Source of the DNA: Ilex aquifolium
Taxonomy: Eukaryota; Streptophyta; Magnoliopsida; Aquifoliales; Aquifoliaceae
Assembly (NCBI GenBank): GCA_951799425.1
Contig: OX637393.1
Span: 41,310,878 to 41,374,877, forward strand
Direction of reading: 5' to 3'
DNA length: 64,000 nucleotides
Shown: positions 13,418 through 24,281 of the stretch, in pieces
Numbering within the stretch: position 1 is the first letter of the stretch
Layout: every line of letters begins with the position of its first letter
Notes under the pieces: generated by a model
Databases searched by the model: none
The model's input: only the letters and a program-made list of their open reading frames with translations
Told to the model about the DNA's origin: nothing
Translations under genes and position numbers: made by a program

Positions 13418-13429
13418 AAAAAACAATCA
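13418..13429 (+). repeat. Left target-site duplication of LINE 1
   Basis: AAAAAACAATCA here is repeated at 15671-15682, directly after the element's poly(A). Twelve bases match, although the leading A run is shared with the tail. Confidence 0.75.
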
Positions 13430-15670
13430 TTTGTTGAGATGTGTGGATAAAAAACACTCTAAATGCTATGAGGCCTTACTTTGAGGAAGTGGTTATGCAG
13501 TCAAGGGTCTTAATTGGTAAGGGTGACAGAGCTGACTTTTGGTGTGATGTTTGGCTAGGAGACAAGCCTCTGCTTCTTAGAATTCAGAGTACCCCTCATT
13601 CCTTTCCTAAAGTGAGTGATATGTGGATTGATTCCAGGTGGAATCTTAATGAGGTGGAGCATTTGTTAGGTGAACAGTTGAAGGTCGAGATCTTGAATTC
13701 TGGGATTGCTTTGTCTGATTCTGTTGACAAAATGGTCTGGCAGAATTCTTTATCTGGAATTTTCTCTGTTAAAACTGCTTGGCATATGATTAGATTTCAT
13801 GGTGAGAGAAACTTAGTTGCTGAAACTATCTGGAATATGAAAACTGCTCCCAGTGCTCAACTGGTTAGCTGGAAGTTATTGATGAAGGCCCTTCCTATTG
13901 ACTCTAGGATCAGAAAGTGTGGAATCCCTATGGTCAGCAGATGCAGTTTATGTTATAAAGGGGAAGAAGATGAGCAACATTTGTTTGTGAGTTGCAATTT
14001 TGTTCATAATATCTGGGGAAGACTTGCTACTTTTTCTAGTTTCCAGCTGGTGAGAGGTGAAATGCCTCTTACCAGAATGATGAGGGTGTGCAGAATTTTC
14101 AAGAGGAATTCTATTGGCTTTGGTGTTGTGAGAAGTCTTGCCTTGTTGATATACTGGCAGGTCTGGAAGGAAAGGTGCAGAAGGAGAGCAGGGGAAGGGT
14201 GTTCCAACTCTTACAGCATTTTTATGAAGATATGCTCTCTCTTGAGATATCAAGTAAACAATATAAAACCTAAAGATTTGGATTCTGATAAGGGGAAAGA
14301 TTTCTTAACTATGCTGGGGATTAACTTGCCCTATGTGTTAAAATATAATTCTGTTTGGGTTAGATGGGAATGTCCAGTAGCAGGAATGGTAAAGCTTAAT
14401 GTTGATGGGGCTGCTAAGGGCAATCCAGGTATATCTGGAGGAGGTGCTGTGCTTAGGAATGAGTGGGGTGGTGTTCTCTTAGCAGCATCCTTTTATTATG
14501 GCATTGGCACTAATGTGGGGGCTGAGTTTAGGGCCATGCTGGATGGGCTGTCTTTGATTCATCAGTATGGCCTTTCTGTTTATAAGATTCAGATTGAATC
14601 TGATTCCTTACTTTTAGTTAACTGTATTAAGGGCAAGGTAAATTGTGCTTGGCCTATGTGGGATATCTTGACCGAAATCAAAAAACTTCTGGGAAGTATG
14701 CAACATACTGTGCTGCATGTTTTTCGTGAGGCAAATTTTGTTGCTGATGGCCTTGCCAATAAAGCAGTTGAAGATGGCTTTTCCTCTGACTTTTCTGTTT
14801 CTAACCAGCTGCCTGTGGATGTGCGTTCTAGAGTGAGGCAAGATCAGGTTGGTCTACCTGTTCTGCGTACTAAAAGAACCCTGGTTTATGATGATCATGG
14901 TTAAGTGTGTTGATTGGTTGGAAGTGTTGGGACATGGGATACTGTTAGCTGTTCTGTGATCGGCTCCGTTTTGCTGTCTGAGATGCTGTGCTGTTTTTTC
15001 ATTTTTGGATGGGGATGCTTCATTGCTGTGGTTCTGATGCAGTGGTGTCTGCTCCTCTTTGCTTCTCTGGTTTTCGGCACTGTTCTGTTGATCTGCAATG
15101 TTTTATGGGTTTCTGCCAAGCGTGCATTTTTCTGAAATCTGCTCTCTGCCCATTTTGGAATCTCTCTCAAGCTACTGGTTTTTGGTGGACCAGCTGGATT
15201 TTTTTGTATAAAATTTGTTCTCGTATCCTCTTGAAGGTGTGGCCTGCTGTCTGTTTTCATCAATTCGGATTGGTGACTGTTCTGGTTGGAAGCATGCCTG
15301 GGGGTGCTCTGATTTTTTGGGGGCTGCTGCTGGTTTTTGGATTCTCCACTGGTTTTCAGCTGCTCCTCCAGCGGTTTTATCTCTACTGGAATTCAGCCGT
15401 TTTTCTCTCCTTTTGCTCCGTTCTGCTGGGCTCTCCTCTCTCTTGGGCTTCTGTTGCACTTTCAGCTGATTGCTTTCCAGCTGGATCCTCAACAGAGCCT
15501 CATTGCTTTTATGAGGATGCTCTGTAGTGGTGGTGTTGGTTTTTTATAAAGGCTTTGATGGGTTAAAGCCAACTTTGGCCTTTCTCTTTTGTTTAAGCCT
15601 TGTGCTTTTGTTTCTTGTAATCTTGGTTTCTTTCTATATACTTCTCTTTTTTTTTTTTTTAAAAAAAAAA
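13430..15670 (+). mobile_element. 5'-truncated LINE (L1-type) with 3' tail
   Basis: The insert is bounded by direct repeats AAAAAACAATCA and ends in an A run preceded by a T run, as expected for target-primed reverse transcription. It keeps the C-terminal part of LINE ORF2 (13441-14904) and about 750 bp of 3'UTR. The long frames in the 3'UTR (14914-15760) overlap one another on both strands and are shadows. Endonuclease and reverse transcriptase are missing, so the copy cannot move by itself. Confidence 0.85.
13441..14904 (+). CDS. LINE ORF2 C-terminus: zf-RVT and RNase H domains
   Basis: This is an uninterrupted 487-codon frame without its own ATG: it follows an in-frame TGA at 13435, near the 5' truncation point, and its first codon is GTG. 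The N-terminal part (IGKGDRADFWCDVWLG, about residues 24-39) is typical of plant LINE proteins. A zf-RVT segment follows (WKLLMKALPIDSRIRKCG, then CSLCYKGEEDEQHLFVSC, about residues 144-187). The C-terminal RNase H domain shows the four expected acidic sites: Asp in NVDGAAKGNPG, Glu in GAEFRAMLDG, Asp in IESDSLLLV and Asp in REANFVADGLAN. It would degrade RNA in RNA:DNA hybrids during retrotransposition. The open frame implies a recent insertion, but without reverse transcriptase it is a fragment. Homologues are often annotated as 'ribonuclease H protein At1g65750-like'. Confidence 0.85.
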   Translation: MWIKNTLNAMRPYFEEVVMQSRVLIGKGDRADFWCDVWLGDKPLLLRIQSTPHSFPKVSDMWIDSRWNLNEVEHLLGEQLKVEILNSGIALSDSVDKMVWQNSLSGIFSVKTAWHMIRFHGERNLVAETIWNMKTAPSAQLVSWKLLMKALPIDSRIRKCGIPMVSRCSLCYKGEEDEQHLFVSCNFVHNIWGRLATFSSFQLVRGEMPLTRMMRVCRIFKRNSIGFGVVRSLALLIYWQVWKERCRRRAGEGCSNSYSIFMKICSLLRYQVNNIKPKDLDSDKGKDFLTMLGINLPYVLKYNSVWVRWECPVAGMVKLNVDGAAKGNPGISGGGAVLRNEWGGVLLAASFYYGIGTNVGAEFRAMLDGLSLIHQYGLSVYKIQIESDSLLLVNCIKGKVNCAWPMWDILTEIKKLLGSMQHTVLHVFREANFVADGLANKAVEDGFSSDFSVSNQLPVDVRSRVRQDQVGLPVLRTKRTLVYDDHG

Positions 15671-15682
15671 AAAAAACAATCA
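15671..15682 (+). repeat. Right target-site duplication of LINE 1
   Basis: AAAAAACAATCA matches 13418-13429 and follows the poly(A) tail of the LINE. Confidence 0.75.
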
Positions 15683-15699
15683 CAAATAAAGATTAGAAG

Positions 15700-17440
15700 G
15701 GAAACCGGAGGTGTGTTTGGTGATTCTCCTCTGATGCTAAAGTCAATTTCTGAGGAGTGAATAAAACACAATATTAAGTGTTGGGTTCTGAGAGCATACC
15801 TCTTTTTCTCATCTAAGACTACTATTTATACTTTCATGATAGGTGAGAGCGTTTATCAAGAATATTCATACGATTCCCTTTAGCGGGAGAGCCCTTGATT
15901 GGCTCACCCTTGAGACAGTAGGGATGGACATCGAATAGGGTGCCCCTTTAACCTCGATCCTTGATCCATTGCATGTATGTTCACTTGATGCACATTAACT
16001 ACATTAATCCCTTGGCCTCTGGACCTTCGTCGATCATTAACATTCATGCCGAGCATTCATTGTGAGAATTGACGTTTGATAACGTGCTTCGCAAGAATAA
16101 AGGTTTAGGGTTACGCCACGCACCAAGAGATTAATGTTCTCTCTCCCTACCCCCGAGCCTTTAGTGTTTCTCAGTCATTTGTCATACATTTGTGAGGAGC
16201 ATTTATTGCATTTTCAAGGGCCCCTCCTATGATTAGTTATAGTGTATTATTTTGCTGAGTCTGAATACTTGGGATGATGGACCCATGCCTACTAATAGTC
16301 AATAGGGGTGCAACTTTGGTGGGCCAACCCGAATTCAACCCGAGCCCAACCCGAAAAAATGATTTGGGTTAGAATTTTTAATATTTGGATTGGGCCTGAG
16401 CAAAAAAACTCTAACCCAAATTGAATTTGGGCAAGTCTCGGGTTGATGCATCGGGTTGTCGGGTTCAACCCAAATATTAAAATCGGGTTGAACCCGAATA
16501 TACATAAATATATTTAATTAGAGTTAGTATTTATTTTCACTCTTTAGAGTTTAGACTTTCACTTCACTTCAAGTCTTCACCCCTACGCCTCCATCACTCT
16601 CAGATCCCTCTCTCACTTGTCGCTCCTCTCTCTCAGCCTCCTTCTCTTAATCGTCACTCGTCTGAGTCGTCTCAGACTCTCTTCCTCTCTCTCTCACTCG
16701 TCACTCCTCTTTCTCTCACTCCCTCTCTCTTCATCTGCCTCTCGCCCTTTATCTCAGATCACTTGAAAAAATCAGATCTATACTTGAAAAAATCAAATCT
16801 ACACTTCAAAAAATCAACCCGAATTAAGTAACTCAAGTCCAACCCAATTTTTAATCCGAAATCAACCTGAATTAAGTAACCCGAACCCGTCCGAATTAAA
16901 CTCAGGGCAGTACTCGGGTTGAGTACCTCAGATTAAGGTAGAGTTAGGGTTGAAGATTATATACCTAGGGTTGGGCTAGGGTTGACCTCTCAATCCGCCC
17001 AGCCCGCCCGAGTTGCACTCCTAATAGTCAGATATAGTTCTTCAAGAGTCATTCATTCGTTTATTTTCAGGTGGGCAGTCCCACCAACACAGAGACGACA
17101 GCTATCCTCCATTACGTCGATTGACGTGGCCGTCGTGTAAGGCTAATCGTCTTTAGGTCCTTTGGCTAGGTCTGTGTCAGTGTTCCGAACTTCTCAGCAT
17201 TAACATTCTTCGATCTGAATCACGAAGACCCTTCCTCGGCGTGTTAGATAACGCCGACGAGGTCCTAATGTCTATTCGTCTCCTTAACGACGACTAGGAG
17301 ACTCCTTCCCCCGAGGCCATCCTCTGAGGCCGAGTAAGCCATACATTGCACCACGCCTACCCATCATTATTTCAAATAATACCACGTGTCTGCTTACGGT
17401 TGGTCTGACAGGCCATGTTCCGTCAATTAGGTCCTTCAAT
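15700..17440. mobile_element. Probable LTR-like non-coding retroelement remnant
   Basis: Away from the MITE inside it, this block is more GC-rich than its surroundings and has LTR-like features: GATTCTCCTCTGATGCTAAA near 15720, a CTATTTATACTTTC promoter-like stretch near 15820, and no open frames. The parts 15700-16302 and 17024-17440 would be contiguous once the MITE is removed. I could not find TG...CA ends with a flanking duplication, so solo LTR against truncated element is undecided. Confidence 0.35.
16303..17023. mobile_element. hAT-type MITE with TAGGGGTGCAACT ends
   Basis: TAGGGGTGCAACT at the left pairs with AGTTGCACTCCTA at the right (one mismatch). Flanking octamers ATAGTCAA (16295-16302) and ATAGTCAG (17024-17031) match 7 of 8, as expected for an 8-bp hAT target duplication. 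The interior has many AACCCGA/TCGGGTT words and a pyrimidine-rich CTCTCTC block, and no transposase. Confidence 0.7.
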
Positions 17441-17849
17441 AAGTCTCAATAACATTGTTCAAAAGTCAATAATTATTTAATTAAAGGTTTATCTTAATCG
17501 ATTTTACAAGAACACAATAATTGAGTGGGTACAATTAAATATATCTAAAATTTATTTCAAAAAGTACATATCTAATGTCAAGAAGAAAAAAATTGAGGGT
17601 GGGCACTAGCTCATGGGTGGCTCTGCCCCTGAAGATGGAGCCACATGTGCGTGGGAGAAAGAGGAGACTTGTTCATGAGTGGGAAAAAATGTGGAGTTGT
17701 CGATGATGAAAAAGGGGAAGAGAGATAAATAAGAGATCTAGAGTAATGATTTCATAAAAATTTATGGTTAAATAAGAGGAAATTTGGAAAAAAAAAAGAG
17801 AAGAAGAAAACGAAGATGATTTTTTGTTTTCATAAAGTGTGCAAGTAAG
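17441..17849. other. AT-rich intergenic DNA, no gene seen
   Basis: No supported gene. The 67-codon minus-strand frame at 17673-17876 is low-complexity (Ser/Phe/Leu) and runs into the SINE relic, so it is not called. Confidence 0.45.
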
Positions 17850-17926
17850 AGGATCAGCGGTTAGCCTGATGGTCAACGCAATCTATCGTTGAACCATTAG
17901 ATCGTGGGTTTAAATCTCATTGTTCT
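17850..17926 (+). mobile_element. tRNA-like SINE relic, interrupted
   Basis: TAGCCTGATGG at 17862-17872 resembles a pol III A box, and GGTTTAAATCT at 17907-17917 resembles a B box about 35 bp downstream, which is tRNA-like spacing. The B box region is duplicated at 18099-18114 because a younger SINE inserted there. The older element resumes after 18114. Confidence 0.5.
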
Positions 17927-18098
17927 TTTTTTGGTCCAGCCAACCGGTATCCGAATTCATTGGGCCGACTAATCCGGTTTCGGAGCGGGTCTTGGGGTTA
18001 AGGTTTTAAACTCCTCCCAACGGGCTTGCGGGGGATCGAACCGTAGTCCTCCCTACCAAAGTCTAGCCCCTGGCACCACTAGACCAAGACACCGTTGG
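17927..18098 (-). mobile_element. tRNA-derived SINE (minus strand) with 16-bp TSD
   Basis: On the minus strand it starts CCAACGGTGTCTTGGTCTAG, with A box TGGTCTAGTGG (18076-18086) and a perfect B box GGTTCGATCCC (18032-18042), and ends in an A run (T run at 17926-17932 on the plus strand). TAAATCTCATTGTTCT flanks it on both sides (17911-17926 and 18099-18114), a perfect 16-bp target duplication. The body is 172 bp. Pol III boxes, oligo-A tail and TSD together make the SINE call strong. Confidence 0.85.
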
Positions 18099-18284
18099 TA
18101 AATCTCATTGTTCTCTCACTCGTAAAAGTTCAAAATAGGCACCAAAATAAGTAAACAAGAGTGTACAATGATATATTTGTCTTTTTGAGTCAAAATTTTT
18201 GACTTTGACTAAAAATCTGACACAGCTACTCGTGACATAGGCGTGTGTGCTGTATTTTTTGTCACTTTCGACGGAATTATTAAG

Positions 18285-18391
18285 GGATTTTTGGAAGTTG
18301 GTACACCTAATTAGAGTTATTTAGCAAAAAGTACACATTAAAAAATGTCTTGAAAAAAAGTACACTACATGGATACAAAGACCTAAATACT
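18285..18391 (-). repeat. Dispersed ~105-bp repeat, copy 2 (inverted)
   Basis: This is the reverse complement of 1747-1852 with few mismatches. No coding content. Confidence 0.8.
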
Positions 18392-18719
18392 CATTCTGAT
18401 AGTTTTTTGTTTCCTTAAAAATCTAAAAATACACTTATCATGACCGCTAAAATTTAGGCTCAATTAATTCAAAATATATTCGTATTCCTCAAAAACCGAA
18501 ATGCGGTTTATTGTCCTCCAAAAAAAAAACCGGTTCATCTTCATCTAAGGAAAACGCCTCTCTGGATATTCATCCAAAAAGAGACCGATTAACCTTCCTC
18601 TTGAATCCACTCTCTTCGTATTGATCAAAAGGGTTTTAAATGTGCATTGTCCATCGATTAAAGAGGATTTTGTTGGATATTTGAAGAGGGTTTTTAAAGC
18701 TCAAGAGTTTTTTTTCGTT

Positions 18720-19160
18720 GATCGTTGCTTCCACTGGGTTCTTTGAGTTTGTTGATCTTCGAGAGGTGATGTATTTAAATTTATACATATACATTTTCGT
18801 TGCTTCAACTGTGCATTGTTTATACATATATATATTCTTTGTTTCTACTGTGCATTGTGCATTCCTTGCACTTTCATTCCATTGTGAAACAATTCGTTGC
18901 TTCCACTGTGCATTGTTTATACATATATATATTTAAATTTTTTTTTTTTTTTTGTATTATCATAATGGGTTACACAATAAAAAGGGAAAATTGGAAAAAA
19001 ATCCCCAATAAAAATTCAGTACATTACCCTTTTTTTCTTGTTTATTTTTTGGGTATTGTAATCATGGGTTACATTACACTTTTTCTATTGTTTATTTTTT
19101 GGGTATTGTAATCATGGGTTACATTACACTTTTTCTATTGTTTAAATTCATCTATTGGAA
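18720..19160. repeat. Local tandem duplications
   Basis: A perfect 50-bp tandem duplication occupies 19041-19090 and 19091-19140 (TTTATTTTTTGGGTATTGTA...). Just upstream, GTTGCTTC(A/C)ACTGTGCATTG with TTTATACATATATATA occurs at about 18797 and 18894, with a partial copy near 18845. The frames reported over these repeats are artefacts. Confidence 0.8.
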
Positions 19161-20192
19161 CCTTATTTTGTTTGTTTGAAGATTGTAAGACTCTTTGGAA
19201 AATCTTTGTTGTTTTTTTGTCAAAAGCATGCAAATTATGTAATTTTTATACCATAAGAGTGTTCAAATTATAAAAAAATGAATGAATTGTTGGATGTTCT
19301 AAGTTTGTTGATAATTTATTTTTTCAATTGATTGACAATAGGTCTGAACTGGGTTGACTGAATACATATGCATACATTTGTTTGTTTGAATAAATACATG
19401 AATGGTGCTTCGTGTTGGGTTTTGTTACACAATTGTTGCCGCACTTTTGTTATTACGCTTCTTTTGATACACATTTATGTTGTTATATTGTTAAATTTAT
19501 ACTGAATCTTTTGTTTTATTTTAAAACATTTGTGTGCTGTGAATGTTAATTACCCAGGTTGTTTAATGACACGGTTGTTTATTCTTTTCTTTTTTTGTTT
19601 AATTATGTGTGATTACACTGTGTGTAAATCCTAAAAATGTTGATCGAAACATATAGAGTGTAACATATAGAGTGTAACACATGAAAGTGTAACAAAGTTA
19701 CCAATACAGTGTAACAACATACTAGTTTACCAACAAAGTGAAGAATAATGGACCATTAGACACGGAACTGTATATTTTTTTTACACTTTACACTTTCATT
19801 TAAGGTAACAATTTACACTTTCCATTAGGTAAGGTGAGACATAAGGTAATACTTTACACTTTACACTTTATATTGTCTCATCTTACACTAATGTTCATGT
19901 GTATTACTAACACTTTGTAATATTGAAAAGTGATACATAAAAAAGGTAACACTATTATTGGTTCCAACTTTTTGGTTATATTCTGTTTTGTGGTTCACTG
20001 ATTAGACTGTGTTGTACTTTATTTTTGGTTTACTTTTGAATGTGTCATACACTGTTATTTGGTTCACTTATTTGACTGTGTTATATACTGTTATTTGGTT
20101 AAATTATTTGGTTATACTTTTATATTTTCAGTTAAGCTTTTGGTATACTTTATACAATCTCTTCTTTGTCACTTCCCAAAATCAGAGCTGTG
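19161..20192. other. AT-rich flank of a transposon relic
   Basis: No gene is seen. Words such as TTTACACTTTACACTTT and GTAACACT recur between 19640 and 19950, giving a degenerate repeat upstream of the coding relic at 20193. Confidence 0.4.
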
Positions 20193-20690
20193 ATGGGGAA
20201 AAAACAAAAGGTGGAATCGAAGCAAGATGCTAAATACAAATTGAATTTGCTTGCGATAATCAGAACAATTGATGAAATTAACATTAGTGAAGCACACAAG
20301 GTTGTGTTGAGGAAAACACCGTTTTGGTTACTATTTGAATGCATAATTGATAAAAAATTAGACAGAACATGGTGTAAGAAGAGCGATACTATCATACAGG
20401 ATGTCATTATGTGCTTCGATGTTAATAAATCTAAGTTTCACATTGGTGGGGAGGACATTAAATTGAGAAAGAGTGATGTGAAAATAATTTTTGGCATTGA
20501 TGATGGTCGCGATCCCATGGATTCATTATGTCATGGAAAATACAAAATTTGTTAAAATGAGATTCAAGAAAGATAGTAGGTTGACGTCAACCTTGATAAA
20601 AAGCAGATTGGTTGAAGCAGCAAGTGGAACGTCAAAACATGACATTGATAACCATAGCAGTTTGGCCCAAAATTATAAGGGAATTATGTG
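20193..20690 (+). pseudogene. Transposon-associated ORF relic (Ulp1/plant-mobile-like N-terminal region)
   Basis: From ATG 20193 the frame begins MGKKQKVESKQ and continues through TPFWLLFECIIDKKL, WCKKSDTIIQDVIMCFD and FHIGGEDIKLRKSDVKIIFG before stopping at 20555. A neighbouring frame then carries on as FVKMRFKKDSRLTSTLIKSR (about 20540-20690), so a frameshift lies near 20540. Proteins of this type occur in plant genomes as N-terminal parts of Ulp1-protease-bearing Mutator-like elements or plant mobile domain proteins. I base that on remembered family character and could not check it. No protease domain follows, and the relic is truncated. Confidence 0.45.
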
Positions 20691-20699
20691 CTGATTTTT

Positions 20700-22189
20700 G
20701 AATCACAGAGACGTGAAGCGTAAAACACCCAAACTACAAGGAAATAAACTGAAAAAATCCCCCCATTCTTTGACTGCACTATTGCATATTTAGCAGGATA
20801 ATTTTTTTGGATCTAAAAAATTTAACTAAATATTTAATTTAATAATATATGGATTAACATAGTCTAAATAAAAAAATCTAACAATTATAATTACAATAAT
20901 ACAATTTAATTGAGTAATTATTGTAATTACAATAATACAATTTGTGACTTATCGATTTAAAAGTCACAAATGAAATCAAATTTTTAAGTTCTAATGCCAC
21001 AATCCTGTTTTGCATAGTTGCACAATCCCTAAAAATAACTAGTCGTGTCTAGTCCAAAATACATTTTTTTTAAATATATGAGTTGAGTTATTATAGTTAA
21101 AAAATTAAAATTTAAATAAATTATTGTAGTTAGAACTTAGAAGATTAAAATTTAAGTTAATATAGTTAAATAGTGAAAATTTTATTGAGTTAGGTGGTTA
21201 AAAGGTTAAATTTTAAATGAGTTATCATGGTTAAAAAAATAAATATTAAATTATAATATAAATTATCGAATTTAAATGATTTGGACCGTTATTTTATTTT
21301 TCTAACTGATGAGCTTAAGCAGTTCAAGTAAGATGCTCTATTTTATTATTGTAGATATTCACTTAAAAATTCACTTATATGTTGATTATTTTTGAAAAAC
21401 TAACTTTGTTCCATGGTAGATAATTAGAGATTGTATTAATTAAATAAAGAACAAAATTTCAACTCTCAATAGTATTTAGGCAAAATTTAGAAGATTTAAA
21501 TGGAACCAAATGTCGAATATGAAAAAGTAAAGAGATAACCTGGTGGATACGATTTATAAATTCAGACATTTTAAGTTTAAAATATAATAAATATTTTAGG
21601 GGTGAATTTTCTAATCCGGAAATTCCATCGTGGATGGTCCTCTTGACTCTTGAGTGCACTCTTCAGACAACCTTTCGTTTGCTCTTCTCTTGCTCTCTCC
21701 AAGTCCAAATTGATGGTAAAGAAATATTATGTAACTTAAATTTATAATTCAAATTTATATTCCAAATGAAGGGGACCATTAGAAGAGTAGATTCCATCAA
21801 TTTTTTTAAATAAGATTCACTTATCCAATAATTCTCCTTGATTTAGAATATAAATTTGAATTTAATAGAATTGCTCTGGATGGTAATCGACAGTCCCAGG
21901 TCAGCATTTACACAGTCAACAAAACAACTCAAAACAAAAACCACAATACACGACGTCGTATCATGCGCTTCAGTAGCTAAACGCCGCCGTACACCTTCGC
22001 CCACCGTGACCCTGCCGTGACGGAACCTTTTTTTGTTTCGTAGTTGCAATAAACAAATCCAGAAAAGCCTATCCATCGATGGCCGAAGCTTTTGCCGGAA
22101 CACAGACATCAATACCCCCCATACATTCCACCAAAACCAAAGCGTTTTTTTATACTGGTCTTGGAACTATACATATAGATTTTAGATTT
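20700..22189. other. AT-rich intergenic DNA
   Basis: No gene is supported. TTATTGTAATTACAATAATAC near 20915 is palindromic, and 21070-21260 repeats GAGTTATTATAGTTAAAAAATTAAAA-like text. The 89-codon minus frame at 21843-22112 has no recognisable motif. Confidence 0.45.
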
Positions 22190-22382
22190 CTATATAGGTT
22201 CACATATAGATTTACAATAATTTTGTATCTATAGCTGTTGCCTTGAGAGTACCGTGAGCAACCCGCTCAAGTTTTCTCTCTCATTTCTCAACACTCTTCT
22301 TTTGTTTGGAAGAAGAAGCTTAATCTATCTTTCTCTCTCTCTCTCCAAAAGATAGAAACCCTCTTAAACACTCTTCCTGGTC
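22190..22382 (+). promoter_or_regulatory. HO1 core promoter and 5'UTR
   Basis: CTATATAGG at 22190-22198 is a TATA-like box about 190 bp before the ATG. The following leader is rich in CT (TTTCTCTCTCTCTCTCC at 22330-22347), common in plant 5'UTRs. The start site is inferred. Confidence 0.45.
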
Positions 22383-24249
22383 ATGGCTTCAATCACTTCT
22401 ATTTCTCAATCCCAACCCCTTTTCAAGAAACCACAGTTCACTCCACCTAAAAAGCTTCAAACCCATTTTTTCTCCATACCCATTTCGCCAAACCCTCGTG
22501 TGGATTCAGGGTTTCCTGTGAAAACTAAGTCTTGTTCTATGACTAATAAGAAGATGGTGGTGGTTTCGGCTACAACGGCGGCTGAGAAGCCGAAGAAAAG
22601 GTATCCTGGGGAGGCTAAGGGGTTTGTGGAGGAGATGAGGTTTGTGGCAATGAAATTGCATACTAGGGATCAAGCTAAGGAGGGTGAGAAGGAGCCACAA
22701 GGACAGCCAGTGGCAAAATGGGAGCCATCAATTGATGGGTATTTGAGGTTCTTGGTGGATAGTAAGTTGGTGTATGATACCCTTGAGAGGATTGTGGAAA
22801 AATCAGCTTTTCCTGAATGTGAGTTCATAAATTTTGGGAATCTTTCTATAAGTCAGTGCTAATTTGTTCTGGTTTGATTAAAAATTTTACTGCTGATCTC
22901 AATTTATTTTAATGTAAAGTGGGATAGCTTATGCTTCATAATTGGGATAACTCATTGATTATTTTTTATGATTTGTATTTGTCTGATACATACTGGTTGC
23001 TGAATTGATAGTATGTTGCTGTTGTGTGGCACAAGAAATAAGTTGTTCCACTCCATTGTACTATTCTAGTTCTTTGCGTTCAATTTTGTGTTACATGAAT
23101 GGAAAACCATGAAATTTTCTCTGTTTTAGTTTTTTTTATTCCATCAACTAGATAAGGTTTATCTTTTTTGTATATCTAGAGGTGTGGGGTTTGGCTGTGC
23201 CTTAACAGATTGTGAAGTACCCATTTTATGTTTTTAAGGTTTTATATGGCGGGTTTGTGTTTACTTGGTTATGTGCTCATTGCCACTTGTAAGGTCTGGT
23301 TAAGCCAGGGAAATTTAAGTGCTCTAATTAGTTTCTTTCGCTTGACACCAAAGCTCTCTCTGTTAGAAATGTTTCATGTGTGTTTATTGAGCCTCATTTC
23401 AACTCATGGATCCTATTGCAAAGAATAGCCATGCATTATTTTCCAAACTTTACGTGTAAGCACCTGAAAATCTTGATTCTCAGTGGACTAATTGTAGTAC
23501 TTTTCCCTAAGTAAATGTTTCATAGTGCTGAGGATTCGCAACCCATCGTATTAACGATTACTATATTTCTGGAAGTTTTTTTTTTTTTTCTGATAAGTAT
23601 ATGCCTGGAAGTTTGGTCTCTACATACTTGATCTCGTGAATGAGCTAAAAGCTTGGTTCTTCATGTTGTTTTGGCTCAGATGCCGAGTTCAGGGACACAG
23701 GATTGGAAAGATCAGAAAGTCTGGCCAAGGATCTTGAATGGTTTAAAGAGCAAGGTCATGCCATTCCAGAACCATCTTCTCCTGGTGTTAGCTATGCTCG
23801 CTACCTTGAGGAGTTATCAGAAAAGGATCCTCAAGCATTCCTGTGCCATTTTTACAATATATACTTTGCCCATACAGCTGGTGGTCGAATGATAGGGAGA
23901 AAGGTACACATTAGTTTTGAAAACATGTTTGAAAACCTTATGAAGTTTGAGACCTATTCACAGTTTACTTTACTTCATATCTTAGCCATGGATTTGCTGC
24001 CAAGGCAAGTGTGGCGGAATCTGTTGTAAATGCAGTATAACAGATGTGAAGTAGGTCTCTGGGACCAAACGCCTAACTTTGGAATATGTTTTCTGATTTA
24101 GAGAACTCAATTTCTGGTTATAACTCTCAAAACACCCGTGGCCATTGATGTGTGTCTTGGACCATTGTTATGAAGCTTTGCTTAACAATGCACATTCACT
24201 GCATCTTGCTTTTGTTAGAATTACAGAAGGGACACCCCCCCCCCCCCAA

Positions 24250-24281
<32 letters not shown>

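Noticed and set aside
14914..15760. Frames of 64-179 codons after the LINE ORF
   Set aside because: They overlap on both strands in the LINE 3'UTR, have hydrophobic low-complexity composition and end at the poly(A). There are no motifs.
17850..18098. Possible tRNA genes
   Set aside because: A and B boxes are present, but there is no cloverleaf acceptor stem. Poly(A)-like tails and target duplications mark SINEs instead.
22506..22700. 64-codon minus frame over HO1 exon 1
   Set aside because: It is a shadow of the HO1 coding frame.
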